A stretch of 64,000 nucleotides of DNA from Allodiplogaster sudhausi (taxonomy: Eukaryota > Nematoda > Chromadorea > Rhabditida > Diplogasteridae): positions 1,661,501 through 1,725,500 of the forward strand of contig CALZFC010000043.1 in NCBI GenBank assembly GCA_945643635.1. The letters are read 5' to 3'. Below are positions 12,431-22,037 of this stretch, piece after piece; within the stretch, counting starts at the first letter, position 1; every line of letters starts with the position of its first letter. The position numbers and the translations under genes are program-made. The notes under the pieces are model-generated. The model searched no databases. It was given only the letters and a program-made list of their open reading frames with translations, and was not told the origin of the DNA.

Positions 12431-12864
12431 ATACTGGAAAGTGTATGAGGAAACATTTCAGAGTGGCCTCTGCCCCCCGTGAATCTCCCTCTTCTCGACT
12501 ACGTGCCCAGCACTGTTAGTCATTTCTGTATATTAATTTGCCTTGCTGTCCCGTGATTGAGTTGTTATGGACGGCATCTCTTCTCTTGCAGGGAAGTGTG
12601 TGGCCGAATGTTCCTCGGGCCCCCCCTCCTTCTCTGGATCCTCCCCCTGGCTTCGAGGGTCAACTGGCTGGCCTGCACTCTCCACTGGCTCCGTCCAACT
12701 CTCCGGCTCCTGCTTCTCCTTCCCTGAACAGCAGCTTCAGTCCCCTCGGTCTCTTCTCCCGCGAGCATTTCGCTCCCTGGGGTGACCCCTTGCGGACCAC
12801 GTCGACTGCTTCCTCTGATTGGGATGAGTTCCTCCGCATCAATGAAGATAACAAAAAAGAATAG
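89..12864 (+). CDS. TMEM131: TMEM131 family membrane protein (5' end outside window)
   Basis: Homologue of TMEM131/TMEM131L, an ER-Golgi membrane protein whose PapD-like lumenal domains and cytosolic tail help export procollagen (family knowledge). Exons I could phase: 89-294, 7850-7936, 8013-8147, 8248-8372, 8449-8550, 8634-8782, 9169-9358, 9569-9757, 9837-9991, 10587-10660, about 10704-10915 (border unsure), 11101-11282, 11385-11722, 11796-11979, 12096-12323, 12462-12514 and 12592-12864 (TAA-type end is TAG). Family marks are LVWPRLLTRNSVHFPL, SLLIIR followed by NNLTMVEPVVVYG, YTPDFLST and CHAALPRP just before one membrane helix (CVTALVFCLICMLACAYLEG). After it lie Lys/Glu-rich linkers and a Pro-rich end with PPPGF and DWDEFL. 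The intron after 8550 has a GC donor. The intron 295-7849 holds a BEL/Pao element. Very confident on the family; the 10.7-11.0 kb exons are the weak point. Confidence 0.5.
297..919. repeat. (GA)n-rich low-complexity tract in TMEM131 intron
   Basis: Degenerate GAGAGAGGGAGAGAAGATGG-type repeats with the unit changing along the tract. The same sequence resumes at 7453-7830 on the other side of the BEL/Pao element, so the element landed inside one microsatellite-like intron. Long open frames here are repeat artefacts. Confidence 0.5.
925..1273 (-). repeat. BEL/Pao 3' LTR (349 bp)
   Basis: Near-identical direct copy of 7103-7452. On the minus strand it starts TGTCATGAATATTC and ends CCGCTAAA. The bases just inside it on the minus strand (TTGGGAG) are a poor polypurine tract. 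Confidence 0.5.
1327..1460 (+). repeat. Short interspersed repeat with (AAAT)n tail, copy 1
   Basis: The body includes TTCTGAAATCGAAAG and TTTTACCATCTCACAAG and ends in AATAAATAAATAAAT. The same body and tail occur inverted at 20862-20995. The tail suggests the 3' end of a non-LTR element or SINE. It truncates the BEL/Pao integrase C-terminus. Confidence 0.5.
1427..2680 (-). pseudogene. BEL/Pao pol, integrase part
   Basis: Starts mid-protein in the frame offset from the RT part. It shows the Pao linker CKGRINSADLPFD, an HHCC-type zinc region (LLHHAGLENTL, then CMPCKSL), the integrase core (MDYGGPL, ICDNAKTF, GFYERLIGL as the D, D and E sites) and the C-terminal GDIVLIEEDG barrel. The end is cut: after SSQGSYIRT the frame runs into a (TTTA)n tail that belongs to a different short repeat (1327-1460), so the last Pao integrase residues are missing. 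Integration function is inferred from family. Confidence 0.5.
2640..5619 (-). pseudogene. BEL/Pao pol, protease-RT-RNase H part
   Basis: Continuous frame with CCHC-like zinc knuckles (about 5230-5410, CRLCKGQHSVDNC and similar), an aspartic protease with VDTGS (about 4750), reverse transcriptase with DIEKAF and the YVDN active box (about 3485), and an RNase H-like start with FVDAS (about 2965). After the LLGAKLLRHVL block the usual RNase H-integrase connection is much too short, suggesting an internal deletion near 2690-2800. From about 2640-2680 the conserved signal moves to another frame (a -1 shift in reading direction); the frame stays open down to 2206 but is no longer meaningful. Enzyme roles are family knowledge. 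This copy is unlikely to make a working polyprotein. Confidence 0.5.
5495..6850 (-). CDS. gag-like protein of BEL/Pao element
   Basis: A 451-codon frame from an ATG about 230 bases inside the 5' LTR. It is a predicted nucleocapsid-type polyprotein: a helical N-terminal half, a low-complexity THQPQ tandem repeat (roughly residues 155-195), then the block around LPHFSGDIIAWPEFEETFYS and SDKFTLLKMCLSGTARESI, typical of the DUF1759 region of Pao elements. Around 5620 the conserved protein signal leaves this frame and continues in the frame that starts the protease/RT part, so the last 40 or so codons here are probably not native. Such a shift could be a programmed frameshift or a 1-nt indel. Confidence in family is high. 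Confidence 0.5.
   Translation of the reverse strand: MSGKLRRDIGFYTRHLDLSIQPIKSILSDYGDDVNAMLSHKNDSELLEDLLFLYDTRSQALRHFNKLKPVSDKFQALRSSSKEEDTIYKNYISEYGHFTLFIADASATLQQSLDLVESIKKESKKRNLSLSEIDDERLTSSTNVSVSPHPTSQATHQPQATHQPQTTHQPQATHQPQTTHQPHNTHNTQATHQPLSIPLTRTIHNDIILHIDEADNHSPLLTQHHHVPTLAAQSSTRTPAPRSSTPVHAPVDNTTVTVSSDVPSAFVQAALIGKTLPHFSGDIIAWPEFEETFYSLIRQGHISGSDKFTLLKMCLSGTARESITGLPQVDRNFDVVMTILRKEYNKPTLLHHTLLIQLRNLHPDRNGKNLQPLYLKLQVLVRQICPNGELDAPTLLVNEITSKLPPYMQTREGESTPSHRCVRCASHSRGRCRRSTNRECDSVVEVSSRIH
6265..6395 (-). repeat. 18-bp tandem repeat inside gag-like ORF
   Basis: Repeated TGATGAGTAGYCTGTGGC units on the plus strand encode alternating ATHQPQ and TTHQPQ on the minus strand. Coding minisatellite, about seven imperfect copies. 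Confidence 0.5.
7081..7101 (-). other. tRNA primer-binding site of the BEL/Pao element
   Basis: The plus strand reads as a tRNA 3' end finishing in CGTGGTCGCCA, so the minus strand begins TGGCGACCACG next to the 5' LTR. The acceptor-stem sequence resembles arginine tRNAs; that assignment is from memory of Arg acceptor stems and is an inference. Confidence 0.5.
7103..7452 (-). repeat. BEL/Pao 5' LTR (350 bp)
   Basis: Direct copy of the 925-1273 repeat. Differences include one T/C at the TAATTAAA(T/C)AACTT site and a short AAAGAAAG/AAATG length change. Followed on the minus strand by one spacer base and the primer site. Confidence 0.5.
7453..7840. repeat. (GA)n low-complexity tract, right part
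   Basis: Continuation of the tract at 297-919 after the BEL/Pao insertion; ends just before the TMEM131 exon at 7850. Confidence 0.5.
9000..9160. repeat. (CT)n tract in TMEM131 intron
   Basis: Long CT dinucleotide runs directly upstream of the 9169 exon, where they extend the pyrimidine tract of the acceptor. Similar runs lie at 12355-12428 in a later intron. Confidence 0.5.
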
Positions 12865-13661
12865 ACCCCATTAACATTCGTTAGTTTTACTCGTTTAGTT
12901 TAGCCCTTCCTCTTCTTTTATTTTTGTTTTCGAATGTTTTACGCCCGTGTTTGCCTCGTTGACTGCAGAAGGCGCTTTCATTGGTCGAGGAATCTCTGTT
13001 CCTGTGAGATTCTCAATTCTCTTTCTCTCATAGATTGGTGCCTTGAGAATCTCTCGCAGCCACACCCTCTCTCACTCTCCACCTCTCTCTCAGTCTGCTC
13101 TCTCTTTGCCACACTTTCTCTCACTCTCCCTCTCTCCAGCCCTTGTCTCCCCTTCCTCTGTCTCTTCCATTCTGCTTCCATGATTCTCAACCTTCTTTGA
13201 GTGCTCTCTTCTCTGTTTGGCTCTCTCTGTAACTGTAAAACTGGAGCCCAAATGCGGAAGGACATTTGTTATTTTGCGTTGATGAGAAGGAGTGATGGAT
13301 TGCCTGCCAAGCAGTGTGTATTTGTGATCTGCCATTAAAGCCAGCACTCAACAATTCCAGGCTGTTTGCACTCATAAGAAAGCACTTGATGTCAGAGACG
13401 GTGTTGATCATAAGGGAAAGTATAGACTGAGAAACGCGGAATGAGGGGGAAAGAGTGCCGTCAGCACAATGCAGCCGGCCATCTTCGGAGCGAGTCTGCT
13501 CAGTCCGTTCACTGTCTTCTTATGCTCTCTAGTCCACGCTTCGATGGCTGACTTGTTCTTTAGTCATAGAGCATCCATGCCTCCTCCACATAGGATCTCT
13601 ATTTTCGCACTCTCTCTTCTCTTTCTCTTTCTCTTTCTCCCTCCTATGCCTCTCTCTTCCT

Positions 13662-13711
<50 letters not shown>

Positions 13712-14113
13712 CTACTCTTTAGCTCTGCCTCTCCCTAACCATTTTTCCCGTCCCGCTTTTTATCTCGCTCTCGGGATGCACTTAGTTGCTTATAGGGAAG
13801 AGCCATCAGAAGGCAGCCAGCTGTCGTGACGGCATTGTGATCGATCCGTGTGAGGGAAAGTGAAGAGCAGACAGGAAAGAGAGAGAGAAAGAGAGAGAGA
13901 GAGGCAGAGAAAGAAACAGTTAGAGAGACAGAGAAAAAGAGCTAGAGAGAGAGAGAGAAGGAGAAGAAAGAAAGAGGTGAGCCCTTTTAGAAAAGAAGCG
14001 AAGAGGGAAGAGAGGGCCCATTTTCATTCGTGTATGAATGACAGATGGAGTTGCTGAAGCCTGGATGCATATCTCTTTCTCCCTTTATGTATCTCTCTCT
14101 TTCTCTCTCTCTC

Positions 14114-14145
<32 letters not shown>

Positions 14146-14466
14146 GCTCACTCTCTCTCTCCCACTCTTTTTGCCGCGTTGGCTTTCTCTTCTTTTCATT
14201 CCTTCTTTCCATCCCATATTCAATTTACATATTCTGTTTAGTCTTGCCTGTGGGTGTCTATTGCCTTGTTATTTAATTCTCACCTCTCTTCGTTTTTTTC
14301 GATCTCATTAGGCAACACAATATCTTGTTCCTTATGATCTCATTGTCAGGCACCTGTTTTTTTTACTCATATACAGCGCTTCTTATTTCATTTTACCTCT
14401 TATTCCCTCTTTTGTTTTACTTCTATTGTTGTTTCTATCTCGCGCTCTTTCTTTCTGCCTCCATTG

Positions 14467-14499
<33 letters not shown>

Positions 14500-14875
14500 C
14501 ACTCTGTTTCTCTCGCTACCCATCGCTCACTCTTCACTCATACCCCCAAGGGATGTCAGGGACGAGCGCTTCCTCGCGGTCAGCCCTCAACGTCAGCAAA
14601 TTCTTATCAGTAATCTCCCCTGCACTTTGGGTACTTTTGGTTCTTGCTCTCTGCATTTTGTCCTGATTCTCTTCTACGGTTCTTCGTAGCAAATTCCGTC
14701 CCATCCATACTTCCATACCTTTCTTGGTTTGCAAGTCATATCTGCTGTGTCCGTGCTTCTCGCTTAGCTTCTGTCTTTCAGCTTTAGTAGTTTTGTATGT
14801 TTTGCAGCCGTTGTCCCTCATTCCTCTACCTCTTCACTGCTCCTCTCTCTCTCTCTCCATCTCTCTCTCTCTCCC

Positions 14876-14926
<51 letters not shown>

Positions 14927-14940
14927 TTCACCGTTACTCA

Positions 14941-14973
<33 letters not shown>

Positions 14974-14984
14974 TTCACCGTTGC

Positions 14985-15022
<38 letters not shown>

Positions 15023-15819
15023 ATTTCTCGATATGTTCTGCTACTACATTCTTGCCTCATCTCCTATAGTCGTTTATCTTCAATTCAACATGTGTCTCAA
15101 TTGTTTCAGCTGAGTACTCCCATCATAAAGTTTTTTTTTGGAAACGAGAAACGAAAAGTGATGTTCGCTCATTCGGATTTCAAAGGACTATCTTGCTCGA
15201 TCTCCGTATTTACCTCATAACTTGTTTTCCCTTTCCTTCGCTCAAATAGCACTACCTTATGCGTATTGCCCTAGGCATTTTGGATTTATCGCCCTTATTT
15301 TCATTCGTTTGGTTGGTGCTTCCTGAATGCCGTTTCGTGTTTCCTCACTTTCGCTGCGTCATGTATTTATTGCTTTTAACATTCTGGTTTCACATCTCTA
15401 ACTCCTCTCTCTCTCCCCCCCTCTCTCTCTTTCTCTATTTCTCTCTTTCTCTATCTCTCGTTCTCTCTCTCCCCCACTATCCCCTCTCTCTTCCCATGCT
15501 TTCAATTCTCCCTATCTATCAATTCTCAGTCCCTCTCTCTCGTTGTATCTCTTTTATTTTCTGCTCTGCCACTCCTTCTCATTCTCCCTCTCCCTTCAAA
15601 TCTCCCTCTCTCCCTCCAAATGCTCTCCCTGCAAATCTCTTCATGTCTCCTTTTCTTGTTGTTAGTCCCCTCTCCCTTCTACCTCTCTTTGTTAGTCCCC
15701 TCTCCCTTCTACCTCCCTCCACTCTCGCTCCCTCTACCTTTCCCTCTCTCTCCCTCGATATCTCGCTCCCTTCTCTCCATCTCTCCCTCTTTTGCTTCCT
15801 CACTCCGTTCTCCCTACCT

Positions 15820-15868
<49 letters not shown>

Positions 15869-16197
15869 TCCTTTCGTGGATCTCCTGGAAGAGTGTGTGT
15901 CCGTGTTGCTCATGCATGGCCGTGAGTTGTCTAATCCATCTGCCGTATCCCTCTGCCCCCTCTCTTCGACCCCTCTCGTGCCGCCCTCTTCCTGCCCTTT
16001 TCTTTTCCACCTCACCATTAATCGGCTGAATTCGTGAGTTGCCTCTGTGTCTGCCGCTCTGTCTTCCATGCCTTCTCTATTGTCTCTTTTTTCATCGTTT
16101 TGCCTGAGCAAGGGCTGATCTTGCTCGTTTCCCACTTCACACTCCAATTAGTCGTCTTTCCTTCGAATGTTTTCCTTGGTTTCTTCTGTTACCTCTA
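12865..16197. other. Spacer between TMEM131 and STARD10-like genes
   Basis: About 3.3 kb dominated by (CT)n and (GA)n runs (for example 13665-13705, 13876-13965, 14096-14160, 14465-14495, 14840-15020, 15826-15866). Open frames here are poly-Ser/Leu or poly-Arg/Glu artefacts. I see no convincing gene; a 5' non-coding exon of the STARD10-like gene could lie near its right end. Confidence 0.5.
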
Positions 16198-17633
16198 ATG
16201 TTGAGTGGAATGCGCGTGGATCCAGTTCGTATCTTCGATGACGCGGACTACGGCCACGTCCGCGGTCTCTGCGACTCCACCCGCGGATGGATTGAGGTTC
16301 ACTTCACTCTTTTCTCTTCTTTCGCAGTGCCTAATCAAATATATGCATGTACAACCTTTTCCTCCTAAGGAGTACATAACTTGCATTGGTTTGGAAAACA
16401 AGGTTTAGTTGGCCATGAGATTAATCGAATACATTGTGAGGTATATAAGAAGAAGTCTACAGAAATTTACTCGCAGAATCTTGGTGGCAGTACACTTCAG
16501 ATGTTCAAGGTTCCTACTTCCCTCTCTAATAATGTATTAATTGCTTTCTGACTTGTCCTTCCTCCCTGTCTCCTTTCTCATCCTTCTCCACAGGCGCGAG
16601 TGAAGATGCCAGACGTGTCGGCTGCCACGATGTATGACGTTCTCCACGACGAGGAGTACAGGTCAGAGTGTCTTCCTTCCGTTTCGAATCAACTCACTTG
16701 GAGGTAGGCCCATCTAACATGTATCTTTAATCTATAGCTTCAAGTTATGCCTTCTTCGGCTGTCATTTAAGGCTATGCAAATATCGTGTCGTCACATTCT
16801 TGTTGCACACGATGCGGCAAGTATTGTAATAAGTATGTTATTGTAATATTTTAAAGGGTCAAAACTTTTTTGCACAAGCGATATTTATATTTTTGGTGTT
16901 GCTACTAGTTACTAGTTAAGACGGACTTGGGACAAGCACATGACGCAGTCCAAGGACATCGCGATGTTGAATCCGAACAACGACGTGTGCTATTACGCAC
17001 TGAAGGGCATGCCCCCGATCTACCCTCGCGACTTCGTTCTCCATCGGAGTTGGCTGGACACTCCAGAGGAGAAGCTCATCTGCTCCCGCTCCGTTTGCCA
17101 TCAGGTTGACCTTTGTTTCTCTCTTTATCTTTTTTGTCTTTGTTTTTTTATTTATTTATCGTGCCCAATTCGTCTTCATATGATTTTGTAATTCACTATC
17201 CAGAGATCACTGCAGGATTTCCCACCGCAGAAAGGCCACGTCCGAGGCATTGTCCTGGTCTCTGGTATCTGGTTCGGCCATTGCCTGGAGGAGGCTGCGA
17301 TGTTATTTATGTCACCCATTCCGATCCAGGAGGTTCTTCCTCTTTTCCTTGCTCTTCTACACTCGATTACTTTCTTCTCCATGGAAATTCAATTACTGAT
17401 CATGAATTGAGGTAAGCTTCCTACCTGGTTTGTAAACCGAGCCAGCCGTATGGTCGCACCCAAAGTACTGGACAAACTGCATAAGGCAGCTCTCAAGTAC
17501 GGGCCGTGGAAGCAGAGTCATCGGCCACATCACAAGCCATGGCTCTTCCCTGAACAAGCAAGCAAAGATAAAGAGCGAGAGAAAGAAATGGAGAGAGAGA
17601 GAGGGAGAGGGAGAGGGAGAGAGATAGAGTGGT

Positions 17634-17677
<44 letters not shown>

Positions 17678-17809
17678 CTATTCGACAGTTTTGAGATGGA
17701 GCTTCCGCGATTGGACATCCGAAAGTGTGAGCCGCGTGAGTACGATGCGTTGATTGTGGATGAGAGCGGAGTAGCAGAAGAGGCAGCCGAGGAAGAGGAC
17801 AGCGACTGA
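16198..17809 (+). CDS. STARD10: STARD10-like START-domain lipid transfer protein
   Basis: START-domain protein of the STARD10 (PCTP-L) type, which binds and moves phosphatidylcholine and phosphatidylethanolamine (family knowledge). Phased exons are 16198-16296, 16441-16509, 16594-16661, 16921-17104, 17204-17332, 17412-17557 and 17678-17809. Recognisable blocks are GW then [118 protein letters not shown] and a tail with [16 protein letters not shown], which resembles the acidic STARD10 C-terminus. Two oddities: one base is missing at about 17264-17266, shifting the frame inside the START domain, and the last intron would need a GC donor (17558) across a (GA)n tract. The first ATG at 16198 is in frame with a second at 16210. 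Confidence 0.5.
17573..17675. repeat. (GA)n tract in last STARD10-like intron
   Basis: GAGAGA run with GGGAGA units between PEQ (ends 17557) and the final exon (17678). Stop codons in it make a coding role unlikely, so it is treated as intron. Confidence 0.5.
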
Positions 17810-18706
17810 ACAGGGAAGGCAGAAGTATCGATACTATCTTCAGATCACAGCTACTTTTCCCCCTGGCAACCTGTTCAGTCTCTTTCGATTTACAAATTTA
17901 GGCTGGCCTACATTTATTGTTTCTACGATTTTTACTTTTGCTAAAATGTTGGTTATTCAACCATATGTATGTATAGTACATAGAACAGAGAGGGCTGTCC
18001 TAAGATTTGTTTCTTCCGTGATGTTTATCTGTGTGGGAAAACGCTTTGCCTGCCGTTTCCCTCCTTGCAGGTGAGTCCTCGTGGTTGTTGCTTCCTCCAA
18101 GAGAGGGACTAATCCGAGTGTCTTTCTGGCATTCACTTTTGTAGTGTCTTTTCCTTTGACTTGCTTATCTTGTTGATGACTTGTTGTCTCTCGGGCCAAC
18201 ATTACACGGGAGAGAATTCTGACGAATGACAGAGCGTAGCACATCCCTTTCATATTCATTATCGATTTAATGCTATGATAAAGGGAACACGGTTCTTCAC
18301 TTTTCATTCCTTCTTACACATACAAACGCATGATTCAGTTGTTTTGCTCTATTATGGCATAAGGGAGAAAAGGTTAGGCTTAGCGAGTTTGTAACACTTT
18401 CAAATGTACTTGGAGATGTGGAGAAGATGCTAAGTAAAGGATCTCATTAAAAGCCGGCTCACAAAGTCAACAATTACCTGGCTGGGAGAAAACTCATTTC
18501 AAATGCACCAACGGGAGTCTGCGCAATCCTTTATTCCGCTAATGAAATGAATCTACATAATGGTATGCCCTGTTCAGCTGTCCCATTCACCTCATCTTGA
18601 GCGACTGCGAGTGGTCGTCTTGTCCGTTTCTCTCCTTTATTTCTGGGAAACCAACTATTCATTGTATTCTCGAAGCCATTACGAAGTAGCATTTGCAGTG
18701 GCAGAG
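17810..18706. other. Region between STARD10-like gene and H3 fragment
   Basis: No convincing coding signal on either strand. Likely 3' untranslated sequence of the STARD10-like gene and the H3 promoter area; I could not place a clear TATA box or AATAAA. Confidence 0.5.
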
Positions 18707-18763
18707 ATGGCTCGGACCAAACAGACTGCCCGCAAGGTCCATGGTGGCAAGGCGCCTCGTAAG
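18707..18763 (+). pseudogene. Histone H3, N-terminal tail (gene split by insertion)
   Basis: ATG followed by ARTKQTARK and GGKAPRK, the canonical H3 tail, but with VH in place of Ser10-Thr11 (an extra G after the Lys9 codon compensated by a lost base). The rest of the gene is 17.6 kb away at 36424. The CDS stops at AAG GAATATA-type flank: after Lys18 come AA and TATA and then the terminal inverted repeat. CGTAAGAATA could act as a splice donor (C then GTAAGA), but no right-hand acceptor gives the correct phase, so I favour a broken gene. Confidence 0.5.
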
Positions 18764-18769
18764 AATATA

Positions 18770-18836
18770 AGACAGTGTGAATTAAAAAGTTTGGTTTTTT
18801 TTTCTGCATTTTTCAGTTTTGCTGTTATTTTTGGCA
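18770..18836 (+). repeat. Left terminal inverted repeat
   Basis: Matches the reverse complement of 36353-36415: AGACAGTGTGAATTAAAAAG, then GTTTGG, a T-run of different length, CTGCA, and GCTGTTATTTTTG after a few mismatches. Confidence 0.5.
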
Positions 18837-19345
18837 AGCAAATTTGCCAGTTTTCAAACCCAGTTATTATGCCATGGCAATTTGTATGATTGTCAAGAAT
18901 GTCATCAATGTTTATTCCTCATTATTCATCATGCCAAAATCAACAGCTGACTAAAATGGCGAAAACAGCCTAACCAAAAAACAAACGAGTCAAAAGGGCG
19001 AGGCAAAATTGTACAAGTGTCAAAAGAACATGGCACAGAAAATGGTCAAAAAATTTGTCACAGCTTCTCGAGAAGGAGTGGGCCTTTTTGACAAAAAAAA
19101 TCAGCTGATAAATCTGCCAAGATTACCTGCCAGAGTTGATCAACAGCTAAATTTGCCAAGCCAAAATATTAGAGTAAAAAATTTGTCAAATCAGCTCCAA
19201 TTTTGACGGCTAGCAAAAATGGCATGGCAGTTTAAACAGGTGTCAAAAAAGTCCGGCAAATTTGATGGCTATCAAAATTGGCTAGGCATTTTTTACGGTT
19301 GTCAAAACTGGCTCGTCATTTTCAACGACCGTCAAATTTGGCGAA
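18837..19345. repeat. Left subterminal motif zone
   Basis: Many degenerate copies of a TTTGACGGCTGTCAAAA / TTGGCAAG type motif, such as TTTTGACGGCTAGCAAAAAT near 19200 and ACGGTTGTCAAAACTGGC near 19297. The same family fills 35770-36350 next to the right end. Confidence 0.5.
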
Positions 19346-19573
19346 AGGTTGAAATTTCAACATCGGACCAATTAAAACAGTGCTAGAAAAATGGAGTATG
19401 GAACAGCAGAAAATAAGTGAAATTATAATGTTAACTAAACAAAAATCGGCGCTAGCAATAAGTGTACTTACGAACTAGAGAGAAAGCATGGATTCAAAAG
19501 AATCAATTCGCAATATGGAGACTAACCAGATTGAAGGCAAAAATCAGGGTTGGTATATAAAACAGACGGTTCC

Positions 19574-19650
19574 TTTTTAACCTCCACCGGTGATTCTTCG
19601 GGAGGTCGACTCGAAGTGCTGGCGGTAGGTCTCGAGGGCCGCCATGGCCT
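19574..19650 (-). other. Possible isolated minus-strand exon
   Basis: Acceptor-like CTTTGCAG before ATGGCGGCCCTCGAG and a GT donor after an open stretch with the residues ALETYRQHFESTSRR. Codon use looks protein-like and the borders fit, but I cannot join it to anything. Unrecognised. Confidence 0.5.
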
Positions 19651-20335
19651 GCAAAGATGTTGAGGAAGGTAAAACAAGAGAGGGGTGAAGGGAGATTGAG
19701 ATTAAAGAAAAGGATAAAGAAAAAGGAACAGGGGTTACGGTATAAATGGTTGAAAAAGCTTCCTTTGAAATTTTGGAAGAAAAAAGAGAAATAATATCCA
19801 CAACTTGTTTGTTCAGATTAAGTTACGACTAAATAGGAACACTAACAACTCCACATTTTAAAGGAATTCTTCCATTAGACAGTTAAAAATAGGAAGGGAA
19901 CTTAACTCACGACAACACTACAAGGAAATCAAGGATGTTAACTATACGGGGGGGGGGGGGGAGGTAGCCCACCCTTATATAGAAGCACTCATTTCTGTGG
20001 ATTTCCTGGTTCAATTCACTCGAAGAGACTGGATTAGATGGTTTTTTTCCTTCAAAGAAATTACAATACAATGGGGCAAAATTATGGGCGCGATACCCAA
20101 AGTGATTAGTTTTAGACTATTACCCTTGTACCGGCCGCAGGTAAAGCTCTGAAACAAGTACCAAATCCACCTGCTCCTCCCTTTCAAGAGTGACCCTACC
20201 GTCACATGATCTTCGTAAGCAAATTATTGACATGGTTTTACGGTTTTATTTAGATTTTCTTTACATTTAGTCCACTCTTGTTAAAAATTCCTTTTAACAA
20301 TAGTAAATATTGGAACTTTTCTATTCATATTTCAG

Positions 20336-20455
20336 CAAGAAACGACTATCTTGCTCGAAAGTCAAGCTGCCTCGCTGCTCGAATCGTGGCCTCGACGGCA
20401 TGGACGTGTAGTGGGAGTGCCGCCGGAGATGGACGACCGAGGCCAGTTTGAACAG
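20336..20455 (+). other. Possible plus-strand exon (40 codons)
   Basis: Between ATTTCAG and CAG/GTTCTG splice-like borders, phase 0 at both ends, encoding 40 residues including QAASLLESWPRRHGRV and PPEMDDRGQFEQ. The open, protein-like frame and clean borders support an exon. No family recognised, and neighbouring exons are uncertain. Confidence 0.5.
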
Positions 20456-20610
20456 GTTCTGCTTTATTATTGTTTTTCTCTTGTCTATTATAATTTCTAT
20501 TTTTCTAAGTTAAATCGATTTGATATTTTCTAGGGTTAGATTCTTTCATTAATGTGCACTTGTTGGTCAATAGTTTTAATTGTTTATGTTTTGCCAAAAA
20601 TAATTGTTAT

Positions 20611-20722
20611 ATGGTCATCCCTCCCACATAACCCCGATTACTGTCTCTCTACTGACCCGTTCCATAGCCACACCAACGAGATAGTAGTTTATCGAGTAGG
20701 GACACGACCGGGTCCGATAGAG
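20611..20722. repeat. Copy of the mini LTR element's internal end
   Basis: About 112 bp (TATGGTCATCCCTCCC onward to CCGGGTCCGATAGA) nearly identical to 34181-34293, which there lies just inside the left LTR of the 34-35 kb mini element. Confidence 0.5.
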
Positions 20723-20861
20723 TGCGGTGACATACAACAACAACAAAGCGACAAACAATACGAGCCATGTGCAACACAGCACTTTGCCTCATCCACTTGA
20801 GCCAAACAATCTTTCGTCCTTGAATTATTTCAAGGACGAAAGAAATGGACTCCAACCTTGG

Positions 20862-20995
20862 CAATTTATTTATTTATTTATTTATTCATACATCAGTTTA
20901 ACGATGTGACAACATTACAGTGACTTGTGAGATGGTAAAACTTTCGATTTCAGAATAATAATAATAATAATGAATAGTAATAGAAAAGGGAAAGG
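20862..20995 (-). repeat. Short interspersed repeat with (TTTA)n tail, copy 2
   Basis: Inverted copy of 1327-1460, here with the ATTTATTTATTT tail on the left and an AATAATAATAATAATG microsatellite inside. Confidence 0.5.
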
Positions 20996-21525
20996 GGGAT
21001 AAGGGATGCTGATCCTCCGAGTCTCCTGGCATGCACAGCGCTGGGCAATGTATGGGAGCGATGCAATGGGCAGTCCAATCGTGCCACTGTGCAATTCCGT
21101 AATATGTTTTACTGTATGAAAAAATTCCGTGCGAGATAAATGCAAGTATGGAAAATTGAGAATTCTTCATGAAGCTGGAATCAGCTGTGAGCATTCATAC
21201 TTGTTCTTCGATGTTGATTTGTGATAATTCCTATAGTTATTGTATCTTAATGTTGATAACATCCGTTGATATGACTTTAGTGAAGGTTTTTCATCGGCTC
21301 GAGCTGGGGCACGGCAACGAGGCGCCGTGTCGTCGTACAAGTCAGCAAAGAAGGTTCTTTGAAACATTTTCTTGCTCTAAGTTTCTTTATTCGTTAAATC
21401 AGCCGTATATCTTGCTATGTTTAGTTACCGAAAGAGTTTAACCTTGAAATGAATGTGATTGGAGGTTGATTAAAAGAAAGGAGAAATAAGTATGTTTAGA
21501 ACTGTTCTTTTTCTCCCATTATTGC

Positions 21526-22037
21526 CGGATGTTAATTTGACTATTTTGTTCGTTCAGTGTCGATTCGAGATGAAAGCGGCGACGTCAGGAGGACAAGGTC
21601 AACAAGAAGGAGAAGGACAAGGACGAGAACATGGACAGCGACAAGGACAAGGACAAAGAGAACTGAACGTGAGCTTTATGTTTTCTTTCTTTTTTACTTC
21701 TTAAAAGCTTTTATATCATTTAAACCTTTTAATCGCGCCGTTAAATTTTACTAACAAAGTATGTTAATTTGACTATTTTGTTCTGTTCTTTTTTCCCCAT
21801 TATTGGCAGATGTTAATTTGACTATTTTGTTCGTACAGGATCGAGGCAAGATGAGGTCAGCGATGTCAGGAGGACAAGGTCAACAAGAAGGAGAAGGACA
21901 AGGACAGCGACAAGGACAAGGACAAGGACAAGGACAACTGAACGTGAGCATGATATTTTCTTTTTTTTCTTATACGCTTTTATATCATTTAAAACTTTTA
22001 ATCGCACCACCGTCAAATTTTCCTAACAAAGTATGTG
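21526..22037 (+). repeat. Tandem duplication of an exon-like unit
   Basis: Two copies offset by about 281 bp. Each has TTAATTTGACTATTTTGTTCG, an acceptor (TTCAG at 21556, TACAG at 21838), a GGACAAGGTCAACAAGAAGG coding-like core and a GAAC/GTGAGC donor-like border. Both cores share an open frame reading DVRRTRSTRRRRTRT, and the other frame gives Lys/Asp-rich residues. The product is unknown; it may be a duplicated exon of a basic, low-complexity protein. Confidence 0.5.

Noticed and set aside
8800..15900. Poly-Ser/Leu and poly-Arg/Glu open frames
   Set aside because: Direct products of (CT)n and (GA)n tracts; no domains.
16195..16408. Frame continuing from the STARD10-like first exon through 16408
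   Set aside because: Reads through intron sequence; homology resumes only at 16441 with VYKKKSTE, so the donor at 16297 is used.
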